Source: Pseudobdellovibrionaceae bacterium
GTDB lineage: Bacteria > Bdellovibrionota > Bdellovibrionia > Bdellovibrionales > Bdellovibrionaceae
Length of the DNA stretch: 7,196 nucleotides
NCBI GenBank assembly: GCA_014376325.1
Contig: JACMRP010000191.1
Location: 1 to 7,196, forward strand
Direction: 5' to 3'
Shown here: one piece after another, positions 1-5,623 of the stretch
How the letters are laid out: each line of letters starts with the position of its first letter
Numbering within the stretch: the first letter of the stretch is position 1
Position numbers and translations under genes: made by a program
The notes under the pieces: model-generated
The model's database searches: none
What the model saw: only the letters and a program-made list of their open reading frames with translations
Told to the model about the DNA's origin: nothing

Positions 1-1
1 C

Positions 2-727
2 ACGGCTCTGGTTCGCAAATCCATTGACCGCGTCAGCGGCTGGTACGCCATCGCAAGTTACCTGATCACGCAAATTAACTACCGGGGCGAATCTCCCGAA
101 ACCGGTGGACTAACGACGACAACGGCACTTGGCGGCACCGGGCGCATGGGCGCCGGCTACTTTACTAAAGACGATAAGTGGGGATTTTTGACGATCGTGG
201 ACATGAGCGGTTTCACGATCTCTGGCACAAATCGCACTTACGCTTCTGTGGAAATGAGCGGGATCTCTCGCTATATTTCAGGCGAGCGCGGCGAAACTCG
301 GCTTATCGGCGGTCTGTACTATAAAGAAATTCCGCAGTTGATCGGAACGCCGAGCATGACCGTCGGAAGCTCTGCGGTTGATTTTGTTCAGACGTCCGTG
401 CTGGGTCCGCACGTGGGTGCGGAGTACTGGTATTCGATTACTCCCAAATTCGGAGTTCAAACGAACGGACACCTTTACTATAGTTTAGCCACGATGAAAT
501 CGCCGAACGGCAACCCCGTCGAACCTCGAATTTCGTATCAACTCGGCCTCATGGGCAGCTATCGTTTCAACAATCAATTTACGGGCCTGATGGGCTTGAC
601 CCAACGTTATGACGAGGTTGCCTACAAGGCGAATAAAACCGGCGCCGCGTTTCAGGGCAACGGTGAATACGACGTCACGCAAATTACAGGTAGTTATTTA
701 AGCTTTTATGCAGAGTACGGATTTTAA
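2..727 (+). CDS. Outer-membrane beta-barrel-like protein, 3' part only
   Basis: The reading frame is open from the left edge of the window to a TAA stop, giving 241 visible residues; the true start lies upstream. An internal ATG at 146 begins at residue 49 and has no ribosome binding site, so it is unlikely to be the start. The protein is rich in Gly, Tyr, Thr and Ser. It shows alternating polar/aromatic stretches typical of transmembrane beta strands (for example GHLYYSLATM and LGLMGSYRF) and ends in AEYGF, a terminal aromatic residue like the signal recognised by the BAM assembly machinery. Any signal peptide would be outside the window. I infer a barrel of unknown ligand in the outer membrane and do not recognise a specific family. 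The adenylate cyclase starts 27 bases downstream on the same strand, which suggests co-transcription. Confidence is high that it is coding and moderate for the barrel call. Confidence 0.75.
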   Translation, partial: TALVRKSIDRVSGWYAIASYLITQINYRGESPETGGLTTTTALGGTGRMGAGYFTKDDKWGFLTIVDMSGFTISGTNRTYASVEMSGISRYISGERGETRLIGGLYYKEIPQLIGTPSMTVGSSAVDFVQTSVLGPHVGAEYWYSITPKFGVQTNGHLYYSLATMKSPNGNPVEPRISYQLGLMGSYRFNNQFTGLMGLTQRYDEVAYKANKTGAAFQGNGEYDVTQITGSYLSFYAEYGF

Positions 728-743
728 GATGGTTCCATTATCC

Positions 744-748
744 AGGGG
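744..748 (+). promoter_or_regulatory. Ribosome binding site that decides the cyclase start
   Basis: AGGGG lies at 744-748. It directly abuts the ATG at 749, leaving no spacer, but sits 6 bases before the in-frame ATG at 755, the normal spacing. The second ATG is therefore the likely start, giving an N-terminus beginning MRIPISTKL. Confidence 0.65.
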
Positions 749-754
749 ATGTTC

Positions 755-2584
755 ATGAGAATACCTATATCGACAAAACTTGTGGCCGTAACGGTCATAA
801 TCCTGCTTGCGGCGACGGTGCCCATCGCTCTCGTCACTTCTAATTTCTTTGCGAAGAGTTCTCTGCAGCGTGAGGAGTACAGCAATCAAGCTTTCGCGGC
901 CTCAAGAGCCACCGAAGTTGAAAACGTGCTGAGCTCCATCGTTGATAAATCCAAAGCCGCAGCATCGATCTTGTACCGCGCGAGCAGTACGAACGTTCCG
1001 ACCACCGAAGAGTTTGATTTAAACTTTACCAAAGATAAACGTTTAATTTCGATGGAAGTCCTAAAGATCCAAGGGTCGACTCCAGAGCTAGTCACTCGAC
1101 GGACGAAAGATGATTTTCTTAAAACAACTTATAGCCTCGGGGCCGATTTCATTAACAAAGTTCGTACGCAGCAGCAGTTTCCCGTCCGTTCCGTAGTTCA
1201 AGGAACCATCGAAATTCGCAACGCTTCCTACGAAAAAGGTCCCGGCATGTTTACGATCGGCCTTCCGCTCGTGAAAGATGCGCAAGGCCGAATTTCGCAC
1301 ATCGCTTTGATCGATGTTGATTTATCAGTTTTGCAGAAACCGTTTAGCGAACGCTCCGAACGAACAAGCTTCTTGGTCGATCGTACGGGCGAAGTTGTCG
1401 CTCACCAAGACGACAAACTTGCGCTCGCACGTTTGAATATGAAATTGGTTCCGCTTGTAGCGAAAGCATTGTCCGAGCAGACCCCACGCCGGCAGATGCG
1501 GTTCACCGATCCGGAAAGTAAGCAGAATTTTATTGGCGCCTACAATAAAACTTCGTTCGGCCTAACGGTAATTTCGCAGATTTCTGAAGAGCTGATCCTT
1601 GAACCTGCCGTCGACGCCCGAAGGTCCGCATTCTTTATTACGGGTTTAGTTTTATCGGCGGCGCTGTTTTTGATCTTCTTGTTCTCTATCACGTTAACTT
1701 CTCCAATTGAGAAATTGGCCGAACTGATCGCCGTCGTTTCAAAAGGTAACTTCGACGTCAAAGCTACCGCCAGCGTTAAGTCTCATGATGAAGTGGGCGA
1801 CCTCGCGATCGCGTTCGATCACATGACCGATGGATTAAAAGAACGCGACAAAGTAAAAAGTCTTTTCAGCAAGTTCCATGGCTCTTCGGTCGCGGAAGAT
1901 TTGATCGCGAACGATATCGGCGTCGGTGGGCAAAATAAAGAAGTGGTTGTGTTTTTCAGTGATATTCGTGGCTTCACCGCGTTTTCAGAAAAGCGCAAAC
2001 CCGAAGAAGTCGTCGCGATGTTAAATGAATACTTCGGCGTCATGGTCGGAGTCATCGCCCGTCACGGCGGAGTCGTCGATAAATTTATCGGCGATGCGAT
2101 CATGGCGATTTGGGGCGCGCCAAAGGGTTCCGAAAAAGATTGTGAAATGGCGCTTCGTGCGTGCATCGAAATGCGCAAAGGCTTGAACGAGCTGAACGAA
2201 AAACGCATCGCCCGCGGCGAACTGCCGATCATGATCGGAATGGGGCTGCATGCGGGACGCGCAATTTCGGGCACAATCGGATCGGACGAACGCATGGAGT
2301 ACACGGTCATCGGAAATACGGTGAACACCGCTTCCAGGATCGAAGCCGCGACCAAAGCCTTCGGGACTGACTTATTGGTGACCGACGATGTCGTCTCTCG
2401 CGTCGGCGATAACTTTATGCTCGATTACGCGGGCGCCGCCGAAGTTAAAGGCCGCAGCGAAGCCCTCAAGATGTTTAAAGTGCGTGGCTATATGAATGCG
2501 GGCGTAGAGCAAATCGTTAAAACTCCTTATTCGGACTACGAAGCCGAAGGTGCTGATAAAGTTAAAATCAAAGACGCGGCTTAA
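755..2584 (+). CDS. Membrane-bound class III adenylate cyclase with periplasmic sensor and HAMP domain
   Basis: This 609-residue protein (start at 755; 611 if 749 is used) should make cAMP from ATP in the cytoplasm in response to an extracytoplasmic signal. Domains in order: transmembrane segment about 7-29; periplasmic region about 30-290 that looks like a Cache-type sensor (FLVDRTGEVVAHQD, then NKTSFGLTVISQI); transmembrane segment about 292-314; HAMP linker about 315-368 containing DEVGDLA; cyclase domain about 395-580. Catalytic residues are all present: metal-binding Asp403 (FFSDIRGFT) and Asp447 (KFIGDAIMAIW), adenine-selecting Lys443 and Thr517 (EYTVIGNTVN), and transition-state Asn524 and Arg528 (NTASR). 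Lys/Thr rather than Glu/Cys argues for ATP over GTP, and Thr in place of Asp is the class IIIb pattern. The roughly 30-residue tail after the catalytic domain is charged and unassigned. The ligand is unknown. It follows the barrel gene closely and precedes gst by 58 bases. Confidence 0.95.
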   Translation: MRIPISTKLVAVTVIILLAATVPIALVTSNFFAKSSLQREEYSNQAFAASRATEVENVLSSIVDKSKAAASILYRASSTNVPTTEEFDLNFTKDKRLISMEVLKIQGSTPELVTRRTKDDFLKTTYSLGADFINKVRTQQQFPVRSVVQGTIEIRNASYEKGPGMFTIGLPLVKDAQGRISHIALIDVDLSVLQKPFSERSERTSFLVDRTGEVVAHQDDKLALARLNMKLVPLVAKALSEQTPRRQMRFTDPESKQNFIGAYNKTSFGLTVISQISEELILEPAVDARRSAFFITGLVLSAALFLIFLFSITLTSPIEKLAELIAVVSKGNFDVKATASVKSHDEVGDLAIAFDHMTDGLKERDKVKSLFSKFHGSSVAEDLIANDIGVGGQNKEVVVFFSDIRGFTAFSEKRKPEEVVAMLNEYFGVMVGVIARHGGVVDKFIGDAIMAIWGAPKGSEKDCEMALRACIEMRKGLNELNEKRIARGELPIMIGMGLHAGRAISGTIGSDERMEYTVIGNTVNTASRIEAATKAFGTDLLVTDDVVSRVGDNFMLDYAGAAEVKGRSEALKMFKVRGYMNAGVEQIVKTPYSDYEAEGADKVKIKDAA

Positions 2585-2610
2585 TCGCTTGATCGCCGCG
2601 CCCCACTTGA

Positions 2611-2641
2611 CGTAACTTCCATCTTCCTGATGGAGGTTATG
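2611..2641 (+). promoter_or_regulatory. Hairpin burying the gst ribosome binding site
   Basis: Bases 2611-2623 pair with 2629-2641 over 13 consecutive positions: 11 Watson-Crick pairs and two G-U wobbles (2617/2635 and 2612/2640). The loop is five bases, TTCCT. The Shine-Dalgarno GGAGG at 2632-2636 lies wholly in the 3' arm, and the stem ends two bases before the ATG at 2643. The cyclase stop is 26 bases upstream of the stem, so a terminating ribosome would not obviously melt it. There is no T-run after the stem, so it is a poor intrinsic terminator. I infer translational control of gst (protein-, temperature- or RNA-dependent), but no regulator is identifiable. Confidence 0.5.
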
Positions 2642-2642
2642 A

Positions 2643-3263
2643 ATGAAGCTGATTATGGGCGACAAAAATTTATCTACTTGGTCTTGGCGCGCTTGGCTCG
2701 CGCTTCACTCGTTCCAAATTCCTTTTGAAGAAGTCGTTATCGCTCTCGACCGACCAGATACGACCAAGAACATTTTAAAATACTCCCCTTCGAAACGTGT
2801 CCCTTGCCTTATCGATAACGATTTCGTGGTCTGGGATTCTTTAGCGATCTTGGAATACCTCAGCGATAAATACCGAGAGAAAAAAATGTGGCCCTCCGAT
2901 TTAAAGGCACGCGCCCGCGCCCGCAATGTCGTGGCCGAAATGCATTCTGGTTTTGCGGAATTGCGAAAACTGCTGCCGGGAAATATAAAAAAGCGCCTGA
3001 ATGATTTTGACTACAGCTCCGTGCGCGAAGACGTTGCGCGCATTCAACAACTCTGGACCGAATGCCGGGCGGCTTACGGGACCGACGGCCCTTACTTGTT
3101 TGGCGCCTGGAGCCTGGCGGATTGTTATTACGCACCAGTGGTCTTTCGATTTCAGACTTATGGTGTAAAACTGGATGGCGTCGCTTTAGAATACTCAAAG
3201 ACGATGCTGGCGCACCCTTCGATGTTAGAACTGGAACGTCAGGCGTTGGCCGAAAAAATCTAG
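2643..3263 (+). CDS. Glutathione S-transferase-like protein
   Basis: At 206 residues it has the usual length for a cytosolic GST with an N-terminal thioredoxin-like domain (about 1-78) and an all-helical C-terminal domain (about 88-200). The N-terminal STWSWRAWLAL stretch (Ser11, Ser14) resembles the serine active-site region of zeta/YfcF-like GSTs. VPCLI holds the cis-proline (Pro54), and WDSLAILEYL provides Ser66 where the glutathione gamma-glutamyl group binds. In the C-terminal domain GAWSLADCYYAPV (Ser157, Asp160) is the N-capping box of the GST fold. It would bind glutathione and act on electrophiles or as an isomerase or reductase; the substrate cannot be read from sequence. The start at 2643 has GGAGG at 2632-2636, 6 bases upstream, inside a hairpin. 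The CoA-binding gene follows after 8 bases, so the two are probably translated from one message. Confidence 0.9.
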   Translation: MKLIMGDKNLSTWSWRAWLALHSFQIPFEEVVIALDRPDTTKNILKYSPSKRVPCLIDNDFVVWDSLAILEYLSDKYREKKMWPSDLKARARARNVVAEMHSGFAELRKLLPGNIKKRLNDFDYSSVREDVARIQQLWTECRAAYGTDGPYLFGAWSLADCYYAPVVFRFQTYGVKLDGVALEYSKTMLAHPSMLELERQALAEKI

Positions 3264-3266
3264 GAG
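3262..3266 (+). promoter_or_regulatory. Ribosome binding site overlapping the gst stop codon
   Basis: AGGAG at 3262-3266 shares bases with the TAG stop of gst (3261-3263) and lies 5 bases before the ATG at 3272. This arrangement suits translational coupling of the two genes. It also fixes the start of the CoA-binding gene, because the frame is open far upstream inside gst but has no such signal there. Confidence 0.65.
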
Positions 3267-3271
3267 TGATC

Positions 3272-3637
3272 ATGGGCAAAAAAGTGGCGATCCTTGGTGC
3301 CTCAAAAAATCCGGACCGTTTTTCTCACATGGCATTTACGATGTTGAAGGACTACGGTCACACTCCCCTGCCGATCAATCCCGGCTTCTCGGAATTGGAA
3401 GGCGTCCCCGTCTACGCAAAGCTTGCAGACGTGCCGAAGCCGGTGGATACGCTGACGATGTACGTGGGACCCGTCATTTCATCGAAGATGCGCGAAGAAA
3501 TTTTGGCGCTAGCACCAAAACGCGTGATATTTAATCCGGGCAGCGAAAACCGCGATCTCGAGACCGCACTGCGCGCGAACGGCATCGAAGTACTGGACGC
3601 GTGCACGCTGGTAATGTTGCGGGCGAAGCAGTTTTAG
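3272..3637 (+). CDS. Small CoA-binding (Rossmann-fold) protein, YccU-like
   Basis: This 121-residue protein is a stand-alone CoA_binding domain of the kind found in YccU-like proteins and in the alpha subunit of succinyl-CoA synthetase. Visible marks are the N-terminal beta strand and nucleotide loop KKVAILGASKNP (residues 3-14), the PINPG segment at 34-38, the VPVYAKLADVP region, and the C-terminal VIFNPGSEN (85-92) followed by DACTLVML with Cys111. Length matches the single-domain family. Its role is not established: such proteins bind CoA or acyl-CoA in the cytoplasm, and a regulatory or storage function is only inferred. Its ribosome binding site overlaps the end of gst, so expression is likely coupled. 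It is the last plus-strand gene before a convergent gap. Confidence 0.88.
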   Translation: MGKKVAILGASKNPDRFSHMAFTMLKDYGHTPLPINPGFSELEGVPVYAKLADVPKPVDTLTMYVGPVISSKMREEILALAPKRVIFNPGSENRDLETALRANGIEVLDACTLVMLRAKQF

Positions 3638-3659
3638 CTTTGCTGCTCTTTTACTCGCC
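3622..3659 (+). terminator. Weak terminator-like hairpin at the end of the plus-strand gene run
   Basis: AGCAG (3627-3631) pairs with CTGCT (3643-3647) around an 11-base loop containing the stop codon of the CoA-binding gene, followed by CTTTT (3648-3652). An outer GGCGA (3622-3626) can also pair with TCGCC (3655-3659). The stem is short and the T-run brief, so this is a weak candidate. Confidence 0.25.
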
Positions 3660-3702
3660 TGAAACTATCAATCGGCAAATCCTTTTTCCGGAGCTTTCAC
3701 TC

Positions 3703-3735
3703 AGCTTATCTTCAAAAGAGATCAGCTAAATTTTT
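3703..3735 (+). terminator. Possible intrinsic terminator for the plus-strand gene run
   Basis: Bases 3703-3711 can pair with 3719-3727 over eight positions with one internal T/C mismatch and a seven-base loop. The stem is followed on the plus strand by AAATTTTT (3728-3735). Only three pairs are G-C, so the stem is weak. It overlaps the last codons and stop (3722-3724) of the opposing TPR gene. Confidence 0.3.
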
Positions 3736-4204
3736 CGTCCAATTTATCAGAGTAGAACAACAGCGCACCATTGTAGGCTTTGATTGAATCATCTGACGTT
3801 GTCGCGAGTAATTCTTTGATTAGAATCTCCATAGCTTTCGAATGTTCTTTTAAATTATGAAGAGTCAGGCTCAAGAATACCCGGAACGGTCTGAAATCGG
3901 GAAATGTGGCAATTGCTTGTTCGAAAAGTTCTTTCGATTTCGAGTACTCTCCGACATTGCGGTAGGTGCTTCCCAGTCCAAGATAAGCGTCCTTCAGGTC
4001 TTGGCCCGATAAACCAAGCTTAAGTGCTTTTTCGTACGCAGGTATCGCGTCTTGTTCTTTTCCAAGCATATCGTGCGTCCAAGCGATCTGTAAGTGTAAG
4101 ACGGGATTCTCGTTATTGTTGAGTGCTTCTTCCTTCAATATCGCCATTGTTTTGTCAAAGGAGCCTTCTGCGCGTGCAGCCTTTACTTTTTCGAGCCACT
4201 TCAT
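3722..4204 (-). CDS. TPR repeat protein (TPR_5-like)
   Basis: This 160-residue cytoplasmic protein consists almost wholly of tetratricopeptide-type helical pairs at about 33-66, 70-104 and 105-138, with a partial unit at the N-terminus (1-30). Typical TPR positions are visible: AWTHDMLGKEQDAIPAYEKA, then YLGLGSTYRNVGEYSKSKEL. The segment LKLGLSGQDLKDAYLGLGST and the C-terminal YSDKLDEKF resemble the small stand-alone TPR_5 proteins found widely in Firmicutes and scattered elsewhere. No signal peptide, membrane segment or enzymatic domain is present; a protein-interaction role is inferred and the partner is unknown. The start at 4204 is supported by AAGGGA (4209-4214, minus strand) 4 bases upstream. 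One sampled 60-base line of the gene (3781-3840) is 38% GC, against 47% for a line of the cyclase, which hints at different ancestry. It is convergent with the CoA-binding gene. Confidence 0.85.
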   Translation of the reverse strand: MKWLEKVKAARAEGSFDKTMAILKEEALNNNENPVLHLQIAWTHDMLGKEQDAIPAYEKALKLGLSGQDLKDAYLGLGSTYRNVGEYSKSKELFEQAIATFPDFRPFRVFLSLTLHNLKEHSKAMEILIKELLATTSDDSIKAYNGALLFYSDKLDEKFS

Positions 4205-4270
4205 AAATTCCCTTCATGTTCGTTCTGTGCGAGTAGCATTTGTTACGTAGTAAGTCATTTTGAAAAAGCG

Positions 4271-4300
4271 CCATTACTTCAATAGCTGAAACGTAATTGG
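4271..4300. repeat. Imperfect inverted repeat upstream of the TPR gene
   Basis: Left arm CCATTAC (4271-4277) plus TTCA (4278-4281) faces TGAA (4287-4290) plus GTAATTGG (4293-4300) across a five-base loop ATAGC. Two bases (4291-4292) and one T are unpaired, giving 11 pairs. It lies 67 bases upstream of the TPR start codon. It could be an operator (TTCA-N5-TGAA core) or an RNA hairpin in the TPR leader; no regulator is identified. Confidence 0.4.
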
Positions 4301-4594
4301 CAGTTCATTTGATCTTGAAATCAGTCGTTCAAAAGATGGCATTAACAAGATTGCTTAGTCTGGAATCCGGGAAGCTTCGCGTAAACTAAAATATTTTAAA
4401 ATAGTGCTTGCGGTTTATTTTTGATGTTCAGGTTTTGATCATGCTGGCTTCTTTTTTCCAGCGCGAGTCCGGGCTCTCGTTGGACAAATTGGAGTGCCTC
4501 AGCCCTTTGTTGAAAGCTACATATACATTCCACCCACGTTTTCGCAATTTCGTTTTGTGTATGGAAAACTCGAAATTCGACCTTCAAAAAGTCG

Positions 4595-4603
4595 TGATAT
4601 AAG
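4595..4603 (+). promoter_or_regulatory. Extended -10 promoter element for the HNH gene
   Basis: TG-A-TATAAG at 4595-4603 is an extended -10 element with five of six matches to TATAAT. No good -35 lies 15-19 bases upstream (nearest TTCGAC at 4576-4581 is poor), as is common for extended -10 promoters. Transcription would begin near 4610, giving a leader of about 20 bases that contains the ribosome binding site. Confidence 0.4.
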
Positions 4604-4620
4604 TTTTTTAAATTAACTTT

Positions 4621-4625
4621 GGAGG
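4621..4625 (+). promoter_or_regulatory. Ribosome binding site that decides the HNH start
   Basis: GGAGG at 4621-4625 lies 5 bases before the ATG at 4631 and 8 before the next ATG at 4634. The frame could be read from a TTG at 4619, but that codon overlaps the ribosome binding site itself, so the start belongs at 4631. Confidence 0.7.
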
Positions 4626-4630
4626 CGACC

Positions 4631-5620
4631 ATGATGGATGCAAACTTATCGAAACTAGCGGCCAATGTACTGATGGAAGAGTTCGACCGCGCTGTGCTGA
4701 ACGAAAAAGCGGCCACACACTTAGTACTTCAATACATTCACGAAGTTTCGCAGCGTAGTTTGCATCTGCAATTCGGCTACGAATCGATTTACAAACTGCT
4801 GACCCTTCGCCACAAGTATTCCAGCAATCAAGCTTACGATCGCATCGATGCGGCCCGAGTTCTCAAAGTGAATCCGCAAGTCATCAATAAAGTGCAGGAT
4901 GGATCCCTGAATCTCACGCAGCTGATTAAGGTTGGCCAGTGCATGAAGCACGAAGAAAAAGCTGGTCGCGATTTTACTGCCGAGCAGTCAGATTTGATTT
5001 TCGAGCAGATCGAAAACAAAACCATTTTCGAAACCGAAAAAGTCCTCGCGGTGGAAATGGATTTTACGCCGAAAAAACATCAGAAAATAACTCCGCAAAG
5101 CAACGACACTGTGACCGCCTTGATGATCTTTACGAGCGAAGAATACGAACTGATCCGAAAAGTTCAAAGCTTGATCTCCCACTCCGTGCCCAACAATGAT
5201 TTAGCGAAGGCCTTCGTTCACCTTGCGGAGAATTACGTTCGGAAGTTAGAAGGGAAAAAACCTGAGGACAAAAAGGCCAATGAATCTAAAGTAGAATGCA
5301 AAACACACTCAAAAGTTGTCAAATTTGCAGAAAATTCAGCAACCACAACGCAAGGCTTCCCGGATTCCAGAGTCACGAATTTGAAAGCGGGAAAGCGAAG
5401 CTACATTTCAATAAAAACTCGCCGTCAGCTCATGCGAACCGCAAAAAGTACTTGCGAACATTACGATGCGGAGACCGGCAAAAGATGCGGCTCTCAATTC
5501 TGCCTGCAGGTGGATCACATCATTCCATTTGAATACGGCGGAAGCGATCACATCCAGAATTTACGAATACTCTGCGGATTTCACAACCGAGCTAGAAATG
5601 GCATGGCAAATGCGCATTGA
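4631..5620 (+). CDS. HNH endonuclease-family protein
   Basis: From the ATG at 4631 the protein has 329 residues. The N-terminal half (about 1-145) is helical, with the pattern SLHLQFGYESIYKLL ... QAYDRIDAARVL ... VQDGSLNLTQLIKV. I recognise this from a broad group of solitary HNH proteins in deltaproteobacteria and relatives, whose biological role is unknown. A charged, low-complexity linker (about 205-255) follows, then a C-terminal HNH nuclease domain: Cys275, TGKRCGSQFC (Cys286, Cys291), VDHIIPFEYGG with the general-base His296, QNLRILC (Asn310, Cys315) and FHNRARN (His318). The catalytic H-N-H set and the Cys residues for a structural zinc appear intact, so DNA cleavage or nicking is plausible but unproven. 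There is no neighbouring methylase, immunity gene or terminase to indicate restriction, a toxin system or phage packaging. Its stop is 3 bases from the end of the convergent dioxygenase gene. Confidence 0.88.
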   Translation: MMDANLSKLAANVLMEEFDRAVLNEKAATHLVLQYIHEVSQRSLHLQFGYESIYKLLTLRHKYSSNQAYDRIDAARVLKVNPQVINKVQDGSLNLTQLIKVGQCMKHEEKAGRDFTAEQSDLIFEQIENKTIFETEKVLAVEMDFTPKKHQKITPQSNDTVTALMIFTSEEYELIRKVQSLISHSVPNNDLAKAFVHLAENYVRKLEGKKPEDKKANESKVECKTHSKVVKFAENSATTTQGFPDSRVTNLKAGKRSYISIKTRRQLMRTAKSTCEHYDAETGKRCGSQFCLQVDHIIPFEYGGSDHIQNLRILCGFHNRARNGMANAH

Positions 5621-5623
5621 GTA

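Larger units (their letters stand above)
4205..4618. other. Divergent intergenic region between the TPR and HNH genes
   Basis: This is the only stretch over 300 bases without a confident gene. It contains, left to right: the TPR ribosome binding site; an imperfect inverted repeat (4271-4300); an AT-only palindrome (4387-4398); a plus-strand frame open from an ATG at 4441 to a TAA ending at 4602 (53 codons, no good ribosome binding site, no recognisable family); and an extended -10 promoter just before the HNH gene. I found no tRNA, recognisable riboswitch or convincing promoter for the TPR gene. A small RNA or degraded gene in 4300-4600 cannot be excluded. Confidence 0.5.

Noticed and set aside
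2590..2616. Promoter for gst inside the 58-base gap (TTGATC followed 17 bases later by GTAACT)
   Set aside because: The -10 box matches the consensus too poorly, and the region fits better as a transcribed leader containing the hairpin.
3062..3271. In-frame upstream extension of the CoA-binding gene, starting within gst at 3062
   Set aside because: It overlaps the well-supported gst gene in another frame and its translation has no family resemblance. The good ribosome binding site is at 3262-3266 and the domain starts at 3272.
2860..3279. 139-codon minus-strand open frame opposite gst
   Set aside because: It lies wholly antisense to a recognisable gene, and its Arg/Pro-rich product matches no fold I know. 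It is a shadow of the GC-biased codons of gst.
4396..4716. 106-codon minus-strand open frame across the HNH start
   Set aside because: It overlaps the HNH ribosome binding site and first codons in antisense, and its sequence resembles no known protein.
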